A stretch of 26,995 nucleotides of DNA from JBQCHF01 sp051953655 (GTDB lineage: Bacteria; Actinomycetota; Actinomycetes; Motilibacterales; Motilibacteraceae). The position numbers were made by a program, and so were the translations under genes. How positions within the stretch are numbered: the stretch's first letter is position 1; the number at the start of each line of letters is the position of its first letter. The notes under the pieces are model-generated. The model did no database searches. It was not told the DNA's origin and saw nothing but the letters and a program-made list of their open reading frames with translations. The DNA lies in the NCBI GenBank assembly GCA_051953655.1, contig JBQCIO010000186.1:1-26995 (forward strand), given 5' to 3'. Shown here one piece after another: positions 1 to 7,049 of the stretch.

Positions 1-204
1 GGGGGGGGGGGCCCCCGCGACCACCGGGCTCCCCACCTGGGATCCGGCCGTGCTCCCCTCGCGGGGATCGGTCCAGGTCGCCCCCCAGGGGCCCCGGTCG
101 GTCGTGGCGCCGAGGAGCGAGTCCGCGACCCGGTCGAGCAGGATCACCAGCCCGACCGGCGAGGATGCGACGTCCGTTGTCCCCCTGCGGCCTACGGTCG
201 CCAT
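1..204 (-). CDS. Edge-truncated hypothetical protein (N-terminal part)
   Basis: A minus-strand reading frame opens with ATG at 204-202 and stays open for 68 codons to the window edge. Its third codon positions are nearly all G or C, as in real genes here, and a weak GAGGA sequence lies 4 nt upstream of the ATG. The visible protein begins MATVGRRGTTDV, has a short hydrophobic stretch around residues 17-23 and then a Gly/Thr/Trp-rich part. I do not recognise a family. The frame ends in the 11-base G homopolymer at the edge, which would read as a proline run and may itself be an assembly artefact. It could be non-coding GC-rich sequence. Confidence 0.35.
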   Translation of the reverse strand, partial: MATVGRRGTTDVASSPVGLVILLDRVADSLLGATTDRGPWGATWTDPREGSTAGSQVGSPVVAGAPPP

Positions 205-313
205 GCGGTCCTCGCCCCCTCGCGGAGCCGGGAGGTGTCCCGGCGCTCCGACCCTTCAGAGCGCGCGGGGTCCAGCGCTGATACAGGTCGTGCGGAGCAG
301 GTTCGAGAGGCCT

Positions 314-381
314 GGCGGCCAGGACGGCCCGGCGGCCAGGACGGCCCGGCGGCCTGGACGGCCTGGCGGCCAGGACGGCCC
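314..381. repeat. Four tandem copies of a 17-bp unit
   Basis: The unit GGCGGCCAGGACGGCCC is repeated head to tail at 314-330, 331-347, 348-364 and 365-381. The third copy differs at two positions (A to T and C to T). It lies 9 nt beyond the sepH stop codon. Each copy contains GGCC-N5-GGCC and can form a short hairpin, so the array might act as a multi-hairpin terminator for sepH; that role is inference. Confidence 0.85.
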
Positions 382-389
382 GGCGCCGG

Positions 390-1646
390 TCAGTCGCGCG
401 TCTTGCGGCCGAACACGATCTCGTCCCACGACGGGACCGCGGCGCGCCGGCCCCGGCCGCCGGCGGCCGGTCGGGCCGCCCGGCCCGTCGCGACCTCGGG
501 CTGCTCGGGCTGCTCGGGCTCCTCGACGCCCTCCGCCTGCTGCGGGTGCCCGGTCGGCTCCGGGCGTCCGATCTGCTCGGACCTGCCGCTCTGCCCAGAG
601 CCGTCCGGCTGCTCGGGCTCGGGCTGCTGGGAGGGCTGCGACGGCTCGGCCGGCTCCGCCGCCGGGACGGCCTCCCCCCGGCCGGGGGCGTCGCGCTCGT
701 CCTCCGCCCGGCGCCGGTCGGCGCCGGCTGCGCTGGACGGCTCCGGCCGCGAGCCCCGGTCGCGCCGGCTGCGCCGGCTCCGGCGTCCGCTGGAGCCGGC
801 CTCGAGCAGCGCGTCGAGCCCGACGACGGTGGCGCCGGCCGGCTCGTCCTCGCTCCGCGGGGCGGAGGTCTGCCCGTGCGAGCGGTCCTCCTGGCCGGTC
901 GGCGTCGGGTCGCCGGCCGGGAACGGGCTCTCGTCCGAGGGCGCCTCGTCGTAGGCGCGCTCGGCGAACTCCTCGGGGGTGCGCGGGTGCGCCGCCGGCG
1001 GCGTCTCGGTCACCAGCTCGGCCGGCTCGCCGTCGACCAGCCACCGGGCCTCGTCGCCGCCCGCGGAGAGCGCCCGGGTGCGCACGTCGAACAGCCAGGT
1101 GGCCAACCCGGCGCGACCGGCAGCGGCCTTGCCCTGCGCCGCGGTGGCCGTGGTGGAGGTGGTGGACGGGGTGGACGTGGTCCAGCGCACCACGACGACC
1201 CAGCGGCCGTCGTCGCGCCGGTAGGCGTCCCACCCGACGGCCTCGGCCGGGACGCCGCGCTGGGCCAGCCGGGGCTCGACGACGTCGGCCAGCGGGGCGC
1301 GCTCGCCGCCGTCGCGCCGCCCGACGAGCGCCGCGCGGGCCAGCCGGGCGACGTGCTCGCGCTCGGCCACCACCGGGCCCTCGTAGCGACGGACCCGCTC
1401 GAGCGGCACCCCCGCCTCCCGGGCGACCTCCTCGGCGGTGGCTCCGGCCCGGATCCGGGCCTGGATCTCCGCCGGGCGCAGGGAGCTCTCCAGCTCGATG
1501 CTCAGCTGCCCCAGCCGGGCCCGGTCGCCGCGCACGGCGGACAGGAGCCGCTCGTCGACGGGGAGGGAGTAGCGCCCTCCCTCGGCGTCCTCGAGGACCA
1601 GGGACTCGCCGTCCTCGTGGAGGGCGACGAGGGACAGGTCGCGCAC
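390..1646 (-). CDS. sepH: Septation protein SepH (DUF3071)
   Basis: This 418-aa protein matches SepH, the actinobacterial division protein that binds FtsZ and stimulates its assembly at septa. The N-terminal domain starts MRDLSLVALHEDGESLVLED. It includes a helix-turn-helix-like part at about residues 57-95 (RPAEIQARIRAG ... AREAGVPLERVRRYEG). The middle is long, acidic and Glu/Pro/Gln-rich (disordered linker). The C-terminus carries the conserved short motif PSWDEIVFGRKTRD. The GTG start is chosen because AGGAGG sits 6 nt upstream; longer readings of this frame run into the divergent channel gene. It is divergent from that gene with about 150 bp between. The linker is longer than I recall for Streptomyces SepH (about 340 aa). 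Confidence 0.9.
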   Translation of the reverse strand: MRDLSLVALHEDGESLVLEDAEGGRYSLPVDERLLSAVRGDRARLGQLSIELESSLRPAEIQARIRAGATAEEVAREAGVPLERVRRYEGPVVAEREHVARLARAALVGRRDGGERAPLADVVEPRLAQRGVPAEAVGWDAYRRDDGRWVVVVRWTTSTPSTTSTTATAAQGKAAAGRAGLATWLFDVRTRALSAGGDEARWLVDGEPAELVTETPPAAHPRTPEEFAERAYDEAPSDESPFPAGDPTPTGQEDRSHGQTSAPRSEDEPAGATVVGLDALLEAGSSGRRSRRSRRDRGSRPEPSSAAGADRRRAEDERDAPGRGEAVPAAEPAEPSQPSQQPEPEQPDGSGQSGRSEQIGRPEPTGHPQQAEGVEEPEQPEQPEVATGRAARPAAGGRGRRAAVPSWDEIVFGRKTRD

Positions 1647-1652
1647 GGGATG

Positions 1653-1658
1653 CCTCCT
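1653..1658 (-). promoter_or_regulatory. Ribosome binding site of sepH
   Basis: A perfect AGGAGG on the minus strand is followed by a 6-nt spacer and the GTG at 1646. It fixes the sepH start and shows that this gene has a leadered mRNA, unlike the divergent gene at 1795. Confidence 0.8.
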
Positions 1659-1782
1659 GCCGGCGGTGGTGCGGTGGTGCTCGAGACGGCAACCCTGCCA
1701 CACCCGGAGCGGTGCCCGAGGAACCCGCGCCGGTGGACGGCGGGGAACGGCGGCGGACGGCGGGGTCCTGCCGGGCAGGCCA

Positions 1783-1788
1783 TAGCCT
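1783..1788 (+). promoter_or_regulatory. Candidate -10 box (TAGCCT) for a leaderless transcript
   Basis: TAGCCT fits the actinobacterial -10 consensus TANNNT and ends 6 nt before the GTG at 1795. No Shine-Dalgarno sequence is present there. Transcription would start at or next to the start codon, giving a leaderless mRNA. This is inferred from spacing only. Confidence 0.55.
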
Positions 1789-1794
1789 GCGGCC

Positions 1795-2466
1795 GTGCTG
1801 CTCCCCGCCGGGCTGGTGCCCAACCCCGCCGTGCAGCTCGCCCTGGACCTGCTCGGGATCTTCGTCGCCGCGCTCACCGGCGGGCTGGTCGGGGTGCGCC
1901 GGCGGCTGGACCTGTTCGGCGTGCTGGTGCTGTCCGTGGTGACGGGCCTGGGCGGCGGCATCATCCGCGACCTGCTCATCGGCCGGCTCCCGCCCTGGGC
2001 CTTCGACGACTGGCGCTACGGCTTCACCGCCACCGCGGCCGGCCTCATCGCCTTCGCCCTGCACCCGGCGGTCGGCCGGGTACCGCGCACCGTGGCGGTG
2101 CTGGACGCCTTCGTGCTCGGCACCTTCTGCGTGACCGGGGCGGTGCGGGCGCTCGCGGCCGGCCTCGGGCTGGCTCCGGCCGCCCTGCTCGGCATGGTCA
2201 CCGCGGTGGGCGGCGGCGTCCTGCGCGACGTGCTCGCCGGCGACGTCCCCGCGGTGCTGCGCAGCGGCGACCTCTACGCCGTGCCCGCCCTGCTGGGCTC
2301 GGTGCTCGTCGTCGTCTCCGCCCGGCTCGGCTTCTACTCCGAGACGGTCGCGTTCGTCGCGGTGGCGCTCACCGTCGGGGTGCGGCTCGGGGCGCTGCGC
2401 TTCGGATGGCGCGCGCCCTACCCGCGGGGGGCGGGGGAGCCGCCGCGAGCCAGGGACCAGGCGTAG
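1795..2466 (+). CDS. Trimeric intracellular cation (TRIC) channel family protein (UPF0126)
   Basis: This 223-aa integral membrane protein has two homologous three-helix halves, each with the family motif GGGxxRD: GLGGGIIRDLLIG near residue 60 and VGGGVLRDVLAGD near residue 145. This is the pattern of bacterial TRIC/UPF0126 (YadS/YicG-like) proteins, cation channels of the inner membrane whose physiological role in bacteria is unsettled. Length is normal for the family (about 200-220 aa). The GTG start has no Shine-Dalgarno sequence but has TAGCCT 6 nt upstream, suggesting leaderless translation. A short basic, cytosolic-looking tail ends the protein. The gene converges on the MFS gene, with a strong hairpin between. 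Confidence 0.88.
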   Translation: MLLPAGLVPNPAVQLALDLLGIFVAALTGGLVGVRRRLDLFGVLVLSVVTGLGGGIIRDLLIGRLPPWAFDDWRYGFTATAAGLIAFALHPAVGRVPRTVAVLDAFVLGTFCVTGAVRALAAGLGLAPAALLGMVTAVGGGVLRDVLAGDVPAVLRSGDLYAVPALLGSVLVVVSARLGFYSETVAFVAVALTVGVRLGALRFGWRAPYPRGAGEPPRARDQA

Positions 2467-2525
2467 GGCGACGCCGGAGTCGGCTGCCGACGGCGCCCCT
2501 CGTGCATGTCCGGCACGCGTCGCGC

Positions 2526-2587
2526 CGAGGGCGTGAGTGGACCCCTGACCCGTCGAGAAGCCGGTCAGGGGTCCCCTCACGCCTTCG
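2526..2587. terminator. Bidirectional hairpin terminator between channel and MFS genes
   Basis: Arms 2526-2550 and 2563-2587 pair over 25 bp with one mismatch and one G-U pair, around a 12-nt loop. It lies between two convergent genes (stops at 2466 and 2653) and has no T-run, which is usual for actinobacterial terminators. The core contains GTGAGTGG and CCCCTCAC, similar to the palindromes at 12240-12326. Confidence 0.85.
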
Positions 2588-2652
2588 AGAGCCCATCGGT
2601 GCATCCGATCGGCCGAGCTGCGCGGCCCGGCGCCGGACCGCGTCGTCGGACC

Positions 2653-3885
2653 TCAGCTGCCGGCCGGGGCGGCCTCGGTCGGCTGCGTCGCCGCGACCCC
2701 CGAGCGGGCGCCGTGGCCGAGGGCGCGCCCGCCGGCGAGGACGACGACGGCGGCCAGCACCCCGCACACCGCGGTCACGAGGAAGGCGCGGGCGGAGCCG
2801 CCGACGTCGACAGCATGGCCGGCCACCGCGGCGGCGACCGCGGTGCCCAGTCCCAGCGCGGTCGTGGCCCAGGTGAGGCCCTCGGTCAGCCGCCCGGCCG
2901 GGGCGACCTCCTCGATCACCGCGAAGCCGGAGATGATCATCGGGCTGATGGCGAGGCCGGCCACGAACATCAGCACCGCCAGCAGGGGCACCGAGCGGAC
3001 GGCGGCGAACGGCAGCACGCCGAGCGCCAGCAGCACGACGCCGACCCGGGCCCGGGTGGCCGCCGGCGAGCGGTGCCGGCGGGTGCCGAACCACAGGCCG
3101 GCCAGCATGCTGCCGCCGGCCATGCAGGCGACGAGCGCGCCGGCCCAGGGGCGGGCGCCGTGCTCGGTGGCGAACGCGACCACGGCGACGTCGCAGCTGC
3201 CGAACAGGGCACCGACGAAGACGAACGCCAGGGCGAGCACGGCCACCGCGGGCACGGCGAGCACCGGCCGGCCGCCGCCGTGGGCCGTCGGGTGCACCAG
3301 CGGCTCGCTCCGGCGCAGCGAGGCCAGCACCAGTCCGCCGGACAGGCCCGCGGCCAGCCCCGCGACGACGCCCGCCGGCGGGCTGACCTGCGTGGCGAGC
3401 ACCGTGGCCAGCACCGGCCCGACGACGAAGATCACCTCGTCCAGCACCGACTCGAGGCTGAACGCGGCGTGCAGGTCGGCGTCGCCGAGCACGGCGCGCC
3501 AGCGGGCCCGGATCATCGAGCCCACCGACGGCATGGCGGCGCCGGCGACGGCGGCCGCCGCGAAGAGGGTCCACGCCGGGAGACCGGACTGCGCCGCCAC
3601 CACCAGGGCGGCCAGGGCGACGGCGTTGGTCACCACCACCGGGCGCAGCACCCGGCCCTGCCCGTGCCGGTCCACGAGCGTGGCGATCACCGGTGCGGCC
3701 ACCGAGGAGACGGCCATGAAGACCGCGCTCACCGCCCCGGCCAGGCCGTAGGAGCCGCGCTGCGCGCTGAGCAGCAGCACGATGCCGATCCCCAGCATCG
3801 AGATCGGCAGCCGCGCCAGCACCCCGACGCCGGAGAACGCGAGCGCACCGGGCTGCGCGAGCACGGCGCGGTAGGGGCGCAGCAC
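2653..3885 (-). CDS. Major facilitator superfamily (MFS) transporter
   Basis: This 410-aa protein has about 12 hydrophobic helices in two halves. The loop between helices 2 and 3 has ATLVDRHGQGRVLRP, a form of MFS motif A (cytoplasmic side, D-R-x-G-R). The substrate is unknown; it resembles drug/sugar-exporter-like MFS proteins. The GTG at 3885 is chosen because GGAGA lies 5 nt upstream. A longer frame begins with GTG at 3987, but its extra 34 codons include CCT, CGT, CAA, CGA and CCA, which are rare in neighbouring genes, and they encode a disordered Pro/Asp/Arg stretch. A minus-strand TAGCCT at 4005-4000 could be its -10 box and would leave a leader of about 107 nt. It is divergent from hemH. 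Confidence 0.85.
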   Translation of the reverse strand: MLRPYRAVLAQPGALAFSGVGVLARLPISMLGIGIVLLLSAQRGSYGLAGAVSAVFMAVSSVAAPVIATLVDRHGQGRVLRPVVVTNAVALAALVVAAQSGLPAWTLFAAAAVAGAAMPSVGSMIRARWRAVLGDADLHAAFSLESVLDEVIFVVGPVLATVLATQVSPPAGVVAGLAAGLSGGLVLASLRRSEPLVHPTAHGGGRPVLAVPAVAVLALAFVFVGALFGSCDVAVVAFATEHGARPWAGALVACMAGGSMLAGLWFGTRRHRSPAATRARVGVVLLALGVLPFAAVRSVPLLAVLMFVAGLAISPMIISGFAVIEEVAPAGRLTEGLTWATTALGLGTAVAAAVAGHAVDVGGSARAFLVTAVCGVLAAVVVLAGGRALGHGARSGVAATQPTEAAPAGS

Positions 3886-4095
3886 GGGGGTCTCCGCTGG
3901 TCGTCGGGTCGGGCTGTGGGGTTGGTCGTCGAGCCGGTCGTCGTCGGGCGACGACCCGGCGCGGGGGCCGGGACGGTAAGGGGCCACGCCCGCTCACGCA
4001 GGCTACCGGCTGGCGCTGCAGGAGTGACCCGGTCTCGGCAGGGCCTGCGTGGCCCGGCGGGCGCGGGGGAGGGGCCGGTGCGAGGATCGGGAGTC

Positions 4096-5196
4096 GTGAG
4101 CGAACCCCTGCCCGAGTCGGGACTGTCCTCCTACGACGCCGTGCTGCTGGTCTCCTTCGGCGGCCCCGAGGGTCCCGACGACGTCGTCCCGTTCCTCGAG
4201 AACGTCACCCGGGGCCGCGGCATCCCGCGCGAGCGGCTCGTGCAGGTCGGCGCCCACTACGGCCTGTTCGGCGGCGTGAGCCCGATCAACGGCCAGAACC
4301 GCGCGCTGCTGGCGGCGCTGCGCGAGGACTTCGACGCGCACGGGATCGGGGTCCCGATCTACTGGGGCAACCGCAACTGGGACCCCTACCTCCCCGACGC
4401 CCTGCGCCAGATGCGCGAGGACGGCGTGCGCCGGGCGGTGTGCATCGTCACCAGCGCCTACTCGTCGTACTCCGGCTGCCGGCAGTACCGGGAGAACCTC
4501 GCGGCCGCCATGGCCGAGGTCGGGGAGGGGGCGCCGGCGCTGGACAAGGTGCGGCACTACTTCAACCACCCCGGCTACGTCGAGCCGCTGGTGGACGGCG
4601 TCGTCGCCGCGCTGGGCGAGCTGCCCGAGACCGCGCGCGAGCAGGCTCACCTGGTCTTCGTCACCCACTCCATCCCGCTGCCCATGGCGCAGACCGCCGG
4701 CCCGCAGGGCGGCGCCTACGAGGCCCAGCACCGGTCGGTCGCCGCGCTGGTGGCCGCCGGCACGGCCCAGGCCACCGGGGTGGAACGTCCCTGGGAGCTG
4801 GTCTACTGCAGCCGGTCCGGCGCGCCGAACCAGCCCTGGCTCGAGCCCGACGTCAACGACCACCTCGAGGCGCTGCACGCCCAGGGGGTGCCCGGCGTCG
4901 TCGTCATCCCGATCGGCTTCGTCTCGGACCACATGGAGGTCGTCTACGACCTGGACACCCAGGCCGAGGAGACCGCCGAGCGGCTCGGGCTGCCCTTCGT
5001 CCGCTCGGCCACCGTGGGCACGGACCCGCGGTTCGTGGCGGCGCTGCGCGAGCTCGTGCTCGAGCGCGACGCGGCGGCCGCGGGCGGGGAGCCGGAGCGG
5101 CCCGCCCTGGGCGAGCTCGGCCCCAGCCACGACGCCTGCCCGGCCGGCTGCTGCCCCAACCCGCGCGGCCCGCTGCCGGCCTGCTGCGGGGCCTGA
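4096..5196 (+). CDS. hemH: Ferrochelatase (coproporphyrin-type in actinobacteria)
   Basis: This 366-aa enzyme inserts Fe2+ into a porphyrin. In actinobacteria the substrate is expected to be coproporphyrin III (CpfC, coproporphyrin-dependent haem pathway). Visible marks are the start YDAVLLVSFGGPEGPDDVVPF, the motif FVTHSIP with the metal-site His191, and SDHMEVVYDLD with Glu281. The C-terminus is cysteine-rich: Cys348, Cys352, Cys353, Cys363 and Cys364. Together with Cys128 in YSGCRQYRE these could hold the [2Fe-2S] cluster known from mycobacterial ferrochelatase, where one internal and three C-terminal cysteines are used. GTG at 4096 is preceded by GGGAG at short distance and by GAGGAT 8 nt upstream; an in-frame GTG at 4078 is the alternative start. 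No other haem gene is adjacent. Confidence 0.93.
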   Translation: MSEPLPESGLSSYDAVLLVSFGGPEGPDDVVPFLENVTRGRGIPRERLVQVGAHYGLFGGVSPINGQNRALLAALREDFDAHGIGVPIYWGNRNWDPYLPDALRQMREDGVRRAVCIVTSAYSSYSGCRQYRENLAAAMAEVGEGAPALDKVRHYFNHPGYVEPLVDGVVAALGELPETAREQAHLVFVTHSIPLPMAQTAGPQGGAYEAQHRSVAALVAAGTAQATGVERPWELVYCSRSGAPNQPWLEPDVNDHLEALHAQGVPGVVVIPIGFVSDHMEVVYDLDTQAEETAERLGLPFVRSATVGTDPRFVAALRELVLERDAAAAGGEPERPALGELGPSHDACPAGCCPNPRGPLPACCGA

Positions 5197-5202
5197 CCGG
5201 TC

Positions 5203-5284
5203 GGGCTCATCCGGCGGTGCTCACCCGGCCGGGCTCACCCAGTCGCTGGGCTCTCACCCGGCGGCTGGGCTCACCCGGCGGCCT
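5203..5284. repeat. Degenerate direct repeats GGGCTCACCCGGC between convergent genes
   Basis: Five copies of a GCTCAYCCGG-like core lie between the hemH stop and the cyclase stop: near 5204, 5219, 5232, 5249 and 5267. The last copy contains the stop codon of the minus-strand cyclase gene. Within the array CCCAG-TCG-CTGGG can form a small hairpin. On the minus strand each unit reads GGGTGAGCCC, similar to the GGGTGA motif of the 12240-12326 palindromes. Confidence 0.6.
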
Positions 5285-6839
5285 GGGGCACGCCGGCAGC
5301 GACGACGAGGTCGCGGCCGAGCTCCTTGGCGCGGAACGCGGCCACCGCGGCCTGCGCGAGCAGCTCGCCCGGATCGGTCGCCGGCCCGGACGACGTCGCG
5401 ACGCCGGCGCTCACCGTGGCCACCCCCGAGGGGGTGCCGGTGTGCGGGATCTCCAGCTCGCGCACCAGCAGGCGCAGCCGCTCGGCCACCTCGAGCGCGT
5501 CGGGCAGCGAGGTGTCCGGCAGCAGGCAGACGAACTCCTCGCCGCCCTTGCGGTAGACGCGGTCCGCGGTGCGCACCCCGCTGGCCAGCACCCGCGCCAG
5601 CCGGCGCAGGGCGACGTCGCCGGTGGCGTCGCCGTAGCGGTGGTTGAACTCGCTGAACCGGTCCAGGTCCACGAAGACGACGCTGAGCGGGCGGCCGCTG
5701 CGCCGGGTGGCCGCCGCCTGCCGCTCGAGCTCCTCGTCCAGGGCGCGCCGGTTGGCCAGCCCGGTGAGGGCGTCCGTGCGGGCCTCCGACCGCAGCCGGG
5801 CGTTGTCCCGGCGCAGGTCCACGACGGCGGCGGCGAGGTCGCGGCGGTCCTGGGCCCAGCTGTGCAGGTGGGGACCGTAGACCTCGGCCCGCCCGTGCCC
5901 GAGCGCCTGGGCGGCCAGCAGCGACAGCTCGGCGTTGCGGACCACGGCGTCGGCCGAGGCGGTGCCGGCCACCGGGGCCAGGCCCGCGCACGCGGTCACC
6001 CGCACCTGCACCGGCCCGCCCTCGGAGGCCAGCAGCACCGGCGCGGCGACGGCGTCGAGGAGCCGGCGCACCAGCTGGGCCGGCTCGTGCGCCTGGCCGT
6101 CCAGCGGCGCGTCGGCGGCTCCCGTCATCGCGCCCGACATCGCGTCCGACATCGCGTCCGACATCGCGCCCGGCATCGCACCGATCGCCCCGCCGGCCGC
6201 GTCGTCGGCCGCCAGCAGCACCGCGAAATCGTCGGTGCCGCGCCGCCCGACCGTGCCGGCGGTGCCCACGACGGCCTCGAGCCGCTCGCCGACGGCCCGC
6301 AGGACGAGGTCGCCGGCGCTGTGGCCGTGCTCGTCGTTGAGCTCGCCGAACCCGTCCAGGTCCAGCAGCACCAGATGGCCGGTGGACCCCGACCGGTAGG
6401 CCTGGCGCAGCAGCTCCCACAGCAGCGACCAGCTCACCAGGCCGGTGAGCGGGTCGATCGTGCTGCCGGCCAGCAGCCCGCGCTCGCGCTCGGCCGCCGC
6501 GCTGCTGTCGTGCAGCGCCACCACCAGCGGGCCCTGCCCGTCCGTCTGCGGACCGAGGTCGAGGGCGGACGCGCGGGCCTCCAGCACCAGCTGGCGGCCG
6601 TCCGGCGCGGTCGCGGTGCCCAGGAAGACCCGCTCCTGGCCCGGGCGGGCGCGCACGACCCCGAGGAAGGTGGCGGCGGCCGCGCGCGAGTCGTCGGAGA
6701 ACAGGTCGGCGAAGCGCCGGCCCTCGACCTGGGCGCCGAACAGGGCGCGGGCGGCCGGGTTGGCGAAGGCGACGGTGCCGCCGGTGACCACGAGCAGCGG
6801 AGCAGGAGCGCGCTCCACCAGAGCCCGGAAGGTCGGCAC
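5271..6839 (-). CDS. PAS and tandem GGDEF protein; probable diguanylate cyclase
   Basis: This 522-aa protein has no transmembrane helix. Residues 1-105 form a PAS-like domain (FANPAARALFG). A first GGDEF domain (about 118-300) has LDLDGFGELNDEHGHSAGD but its active-site loop is degenerate (RRGTDDF, 201-205). The second GGDEF domain (about 350-515) has VDLDRFSEFN, an intact GGEEF at 432-436 and an RxxD inhibitory I-site (Arg423-Asp426) exactly five residues before it. The protein should make cyclic di-GMP in the cytosol with product inhibition through the second domain; the first is probably regulatory. An Ala-Met-Ser-Asp repeat interrupts domain one at about 219-239. GTG at 6839 is chosen for its GGAGGA Shine-Dalgarno; the 36 codons upstream in frame use many A/T-ending codons and look non-coding. 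Confidence 0.85.
   Translation of the reverse strand: MPTFRALVERAPAPLLVVTGGTVAFANPAARALFGAQVEGRRFADLFSDDSRAAAATFLGVVRARPGQERVFLGTATAPDGRQLVLEARASALDLGPQTDGQGPLVVALHDSSAAAERERGLLAGSTIDPLTGLVSWSLLWELLRQAYRSGSTGHLVLLDLDGFGELNDEHGHSAGDLVLRAVGERLEAVVGTAGTVGRRGTDDFAVLLAADDAAGGAIGAMPGAMSDAMSDAMSGAMTGAADAPLDGQAHEPAQLVRRLLDAVAAPVLLASEGGPVQVRVTACAGLAPVAGTASADAVVRNAELSLLAAQALGHGRAEVYGPHLHSWAQDRRDLAAAVVDLRRDNARLRSEARTDALTGLANRRALDEELERQAAATRRSGRPLSVVFVDLDRFSEFNHRYGDATGDVALRRLARVLASGVRTADRVYRKGGEEFVCLLPDTSLPDALEVAERLRLLVRELEIPHTGTPSGVATVSAGVATSSGPATDPGELLAQAAVAAFRAKELGRDLVVAAGVPQAAG
6124..6183. repeat. In-frame 12-bp tandem repeat within the diguanylate cyclase gene
   Basis: Five units of GACATCGCGTCC type run head to tail at 6124-6135, 6136-6147, 6148-6159, 6160-6171 and 6172-6183. 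Two central units are identical. They encode a run of Ala-Met-Ser-Asp/Gly tetrapeptides on the minus strand. Copy number changes would keep the frame. Confidence 0.9.
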
Positions 6840-6840
6840 G

Positions 6841-6848
6841 TCTCCTCC
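6841..6848 (-). promoter_or_regulatory. Ribosome binding site deciding the cyclase start
   Basis: The minus strand reads GGAGGAGAC immediately before GTG 6839. This strong Shine-Dalgarno sequence supports this start over the in-frame GTG at 6947, which has none. Confidence 0.7.
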
Positions 6849-7036
6849 GCCCAGGAAGGAGCCACCGGCCCGCACGGTGCGGGCGAGGTCCCCCCTCGTC
6901 ACGCACTGTGCCTCAGCCGTGACGCTCTCGCCATCCCCAAGACCCACTCACCCCGGTTTGTACCCCTGCGGGCGTGCCGACGGCGCGGCTGGCCGCCCCT
7001 CCCACGGGTCGGAGCGGCCGGGCGGGGCTGATGGGT

Positions 7037-7042
7037 GAGGAT
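7037..7042 (+). promoter_or_regulatory. Possible -10 box (GAGGAT) of suhB
   Basis: GAGGAT ends 7 nt before ATG 7050. It differs from TANNNT at the first base. The GAGG could alternatively act as a Shine-Dalgarno at 9 nt spacing, so the two readings cannot be separated by eye. Confidence 0.3.
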
Positions 7043-7049
7043 GGGGGCC

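Noticed and set aside
314..381. CRISPR array
   Set aside because: Units are directly adjacent with no spacers and no cas genes are present.
50..1942. A 630-codon plus-strand open frame opposite sepH
   Set aside because: Arg/Pro/Ala-rich product without domain features; the opposite strand holds sepH with Shine-Dalgarno and family motifs.
256..2604. A 782-codon minus-strand open frame covering sepH and the channel gene
   Set aside because: It is a shadow frame: protein is low-complexity Arg/Gly/Ala/Pro, and it crosses two well-supported genes on both strands.
3886..3987. 34-residue N-terminal extension of the MFS transporter
   Set aside because: Several rare A/T-ending codons and disordered composition; a Shine-Dalgarno fits the inner GTG. 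A TAGCCT box near 4000 leaves some doubt.
2506..4095. Long N-terminal extension of hemH in the same frame
   Set aside because: It lies antisense to the MFS transporter and has low-complexity His/Gly/Arg content; ferrochelatases start near residue 1 of the chosen GTG.
4440..7031. 863-codon plus-strand frame over hemH and the cyclase
   Set aside because: Shadow of hemH in another frame and of the minus-strand cyclase; no domain pattern.
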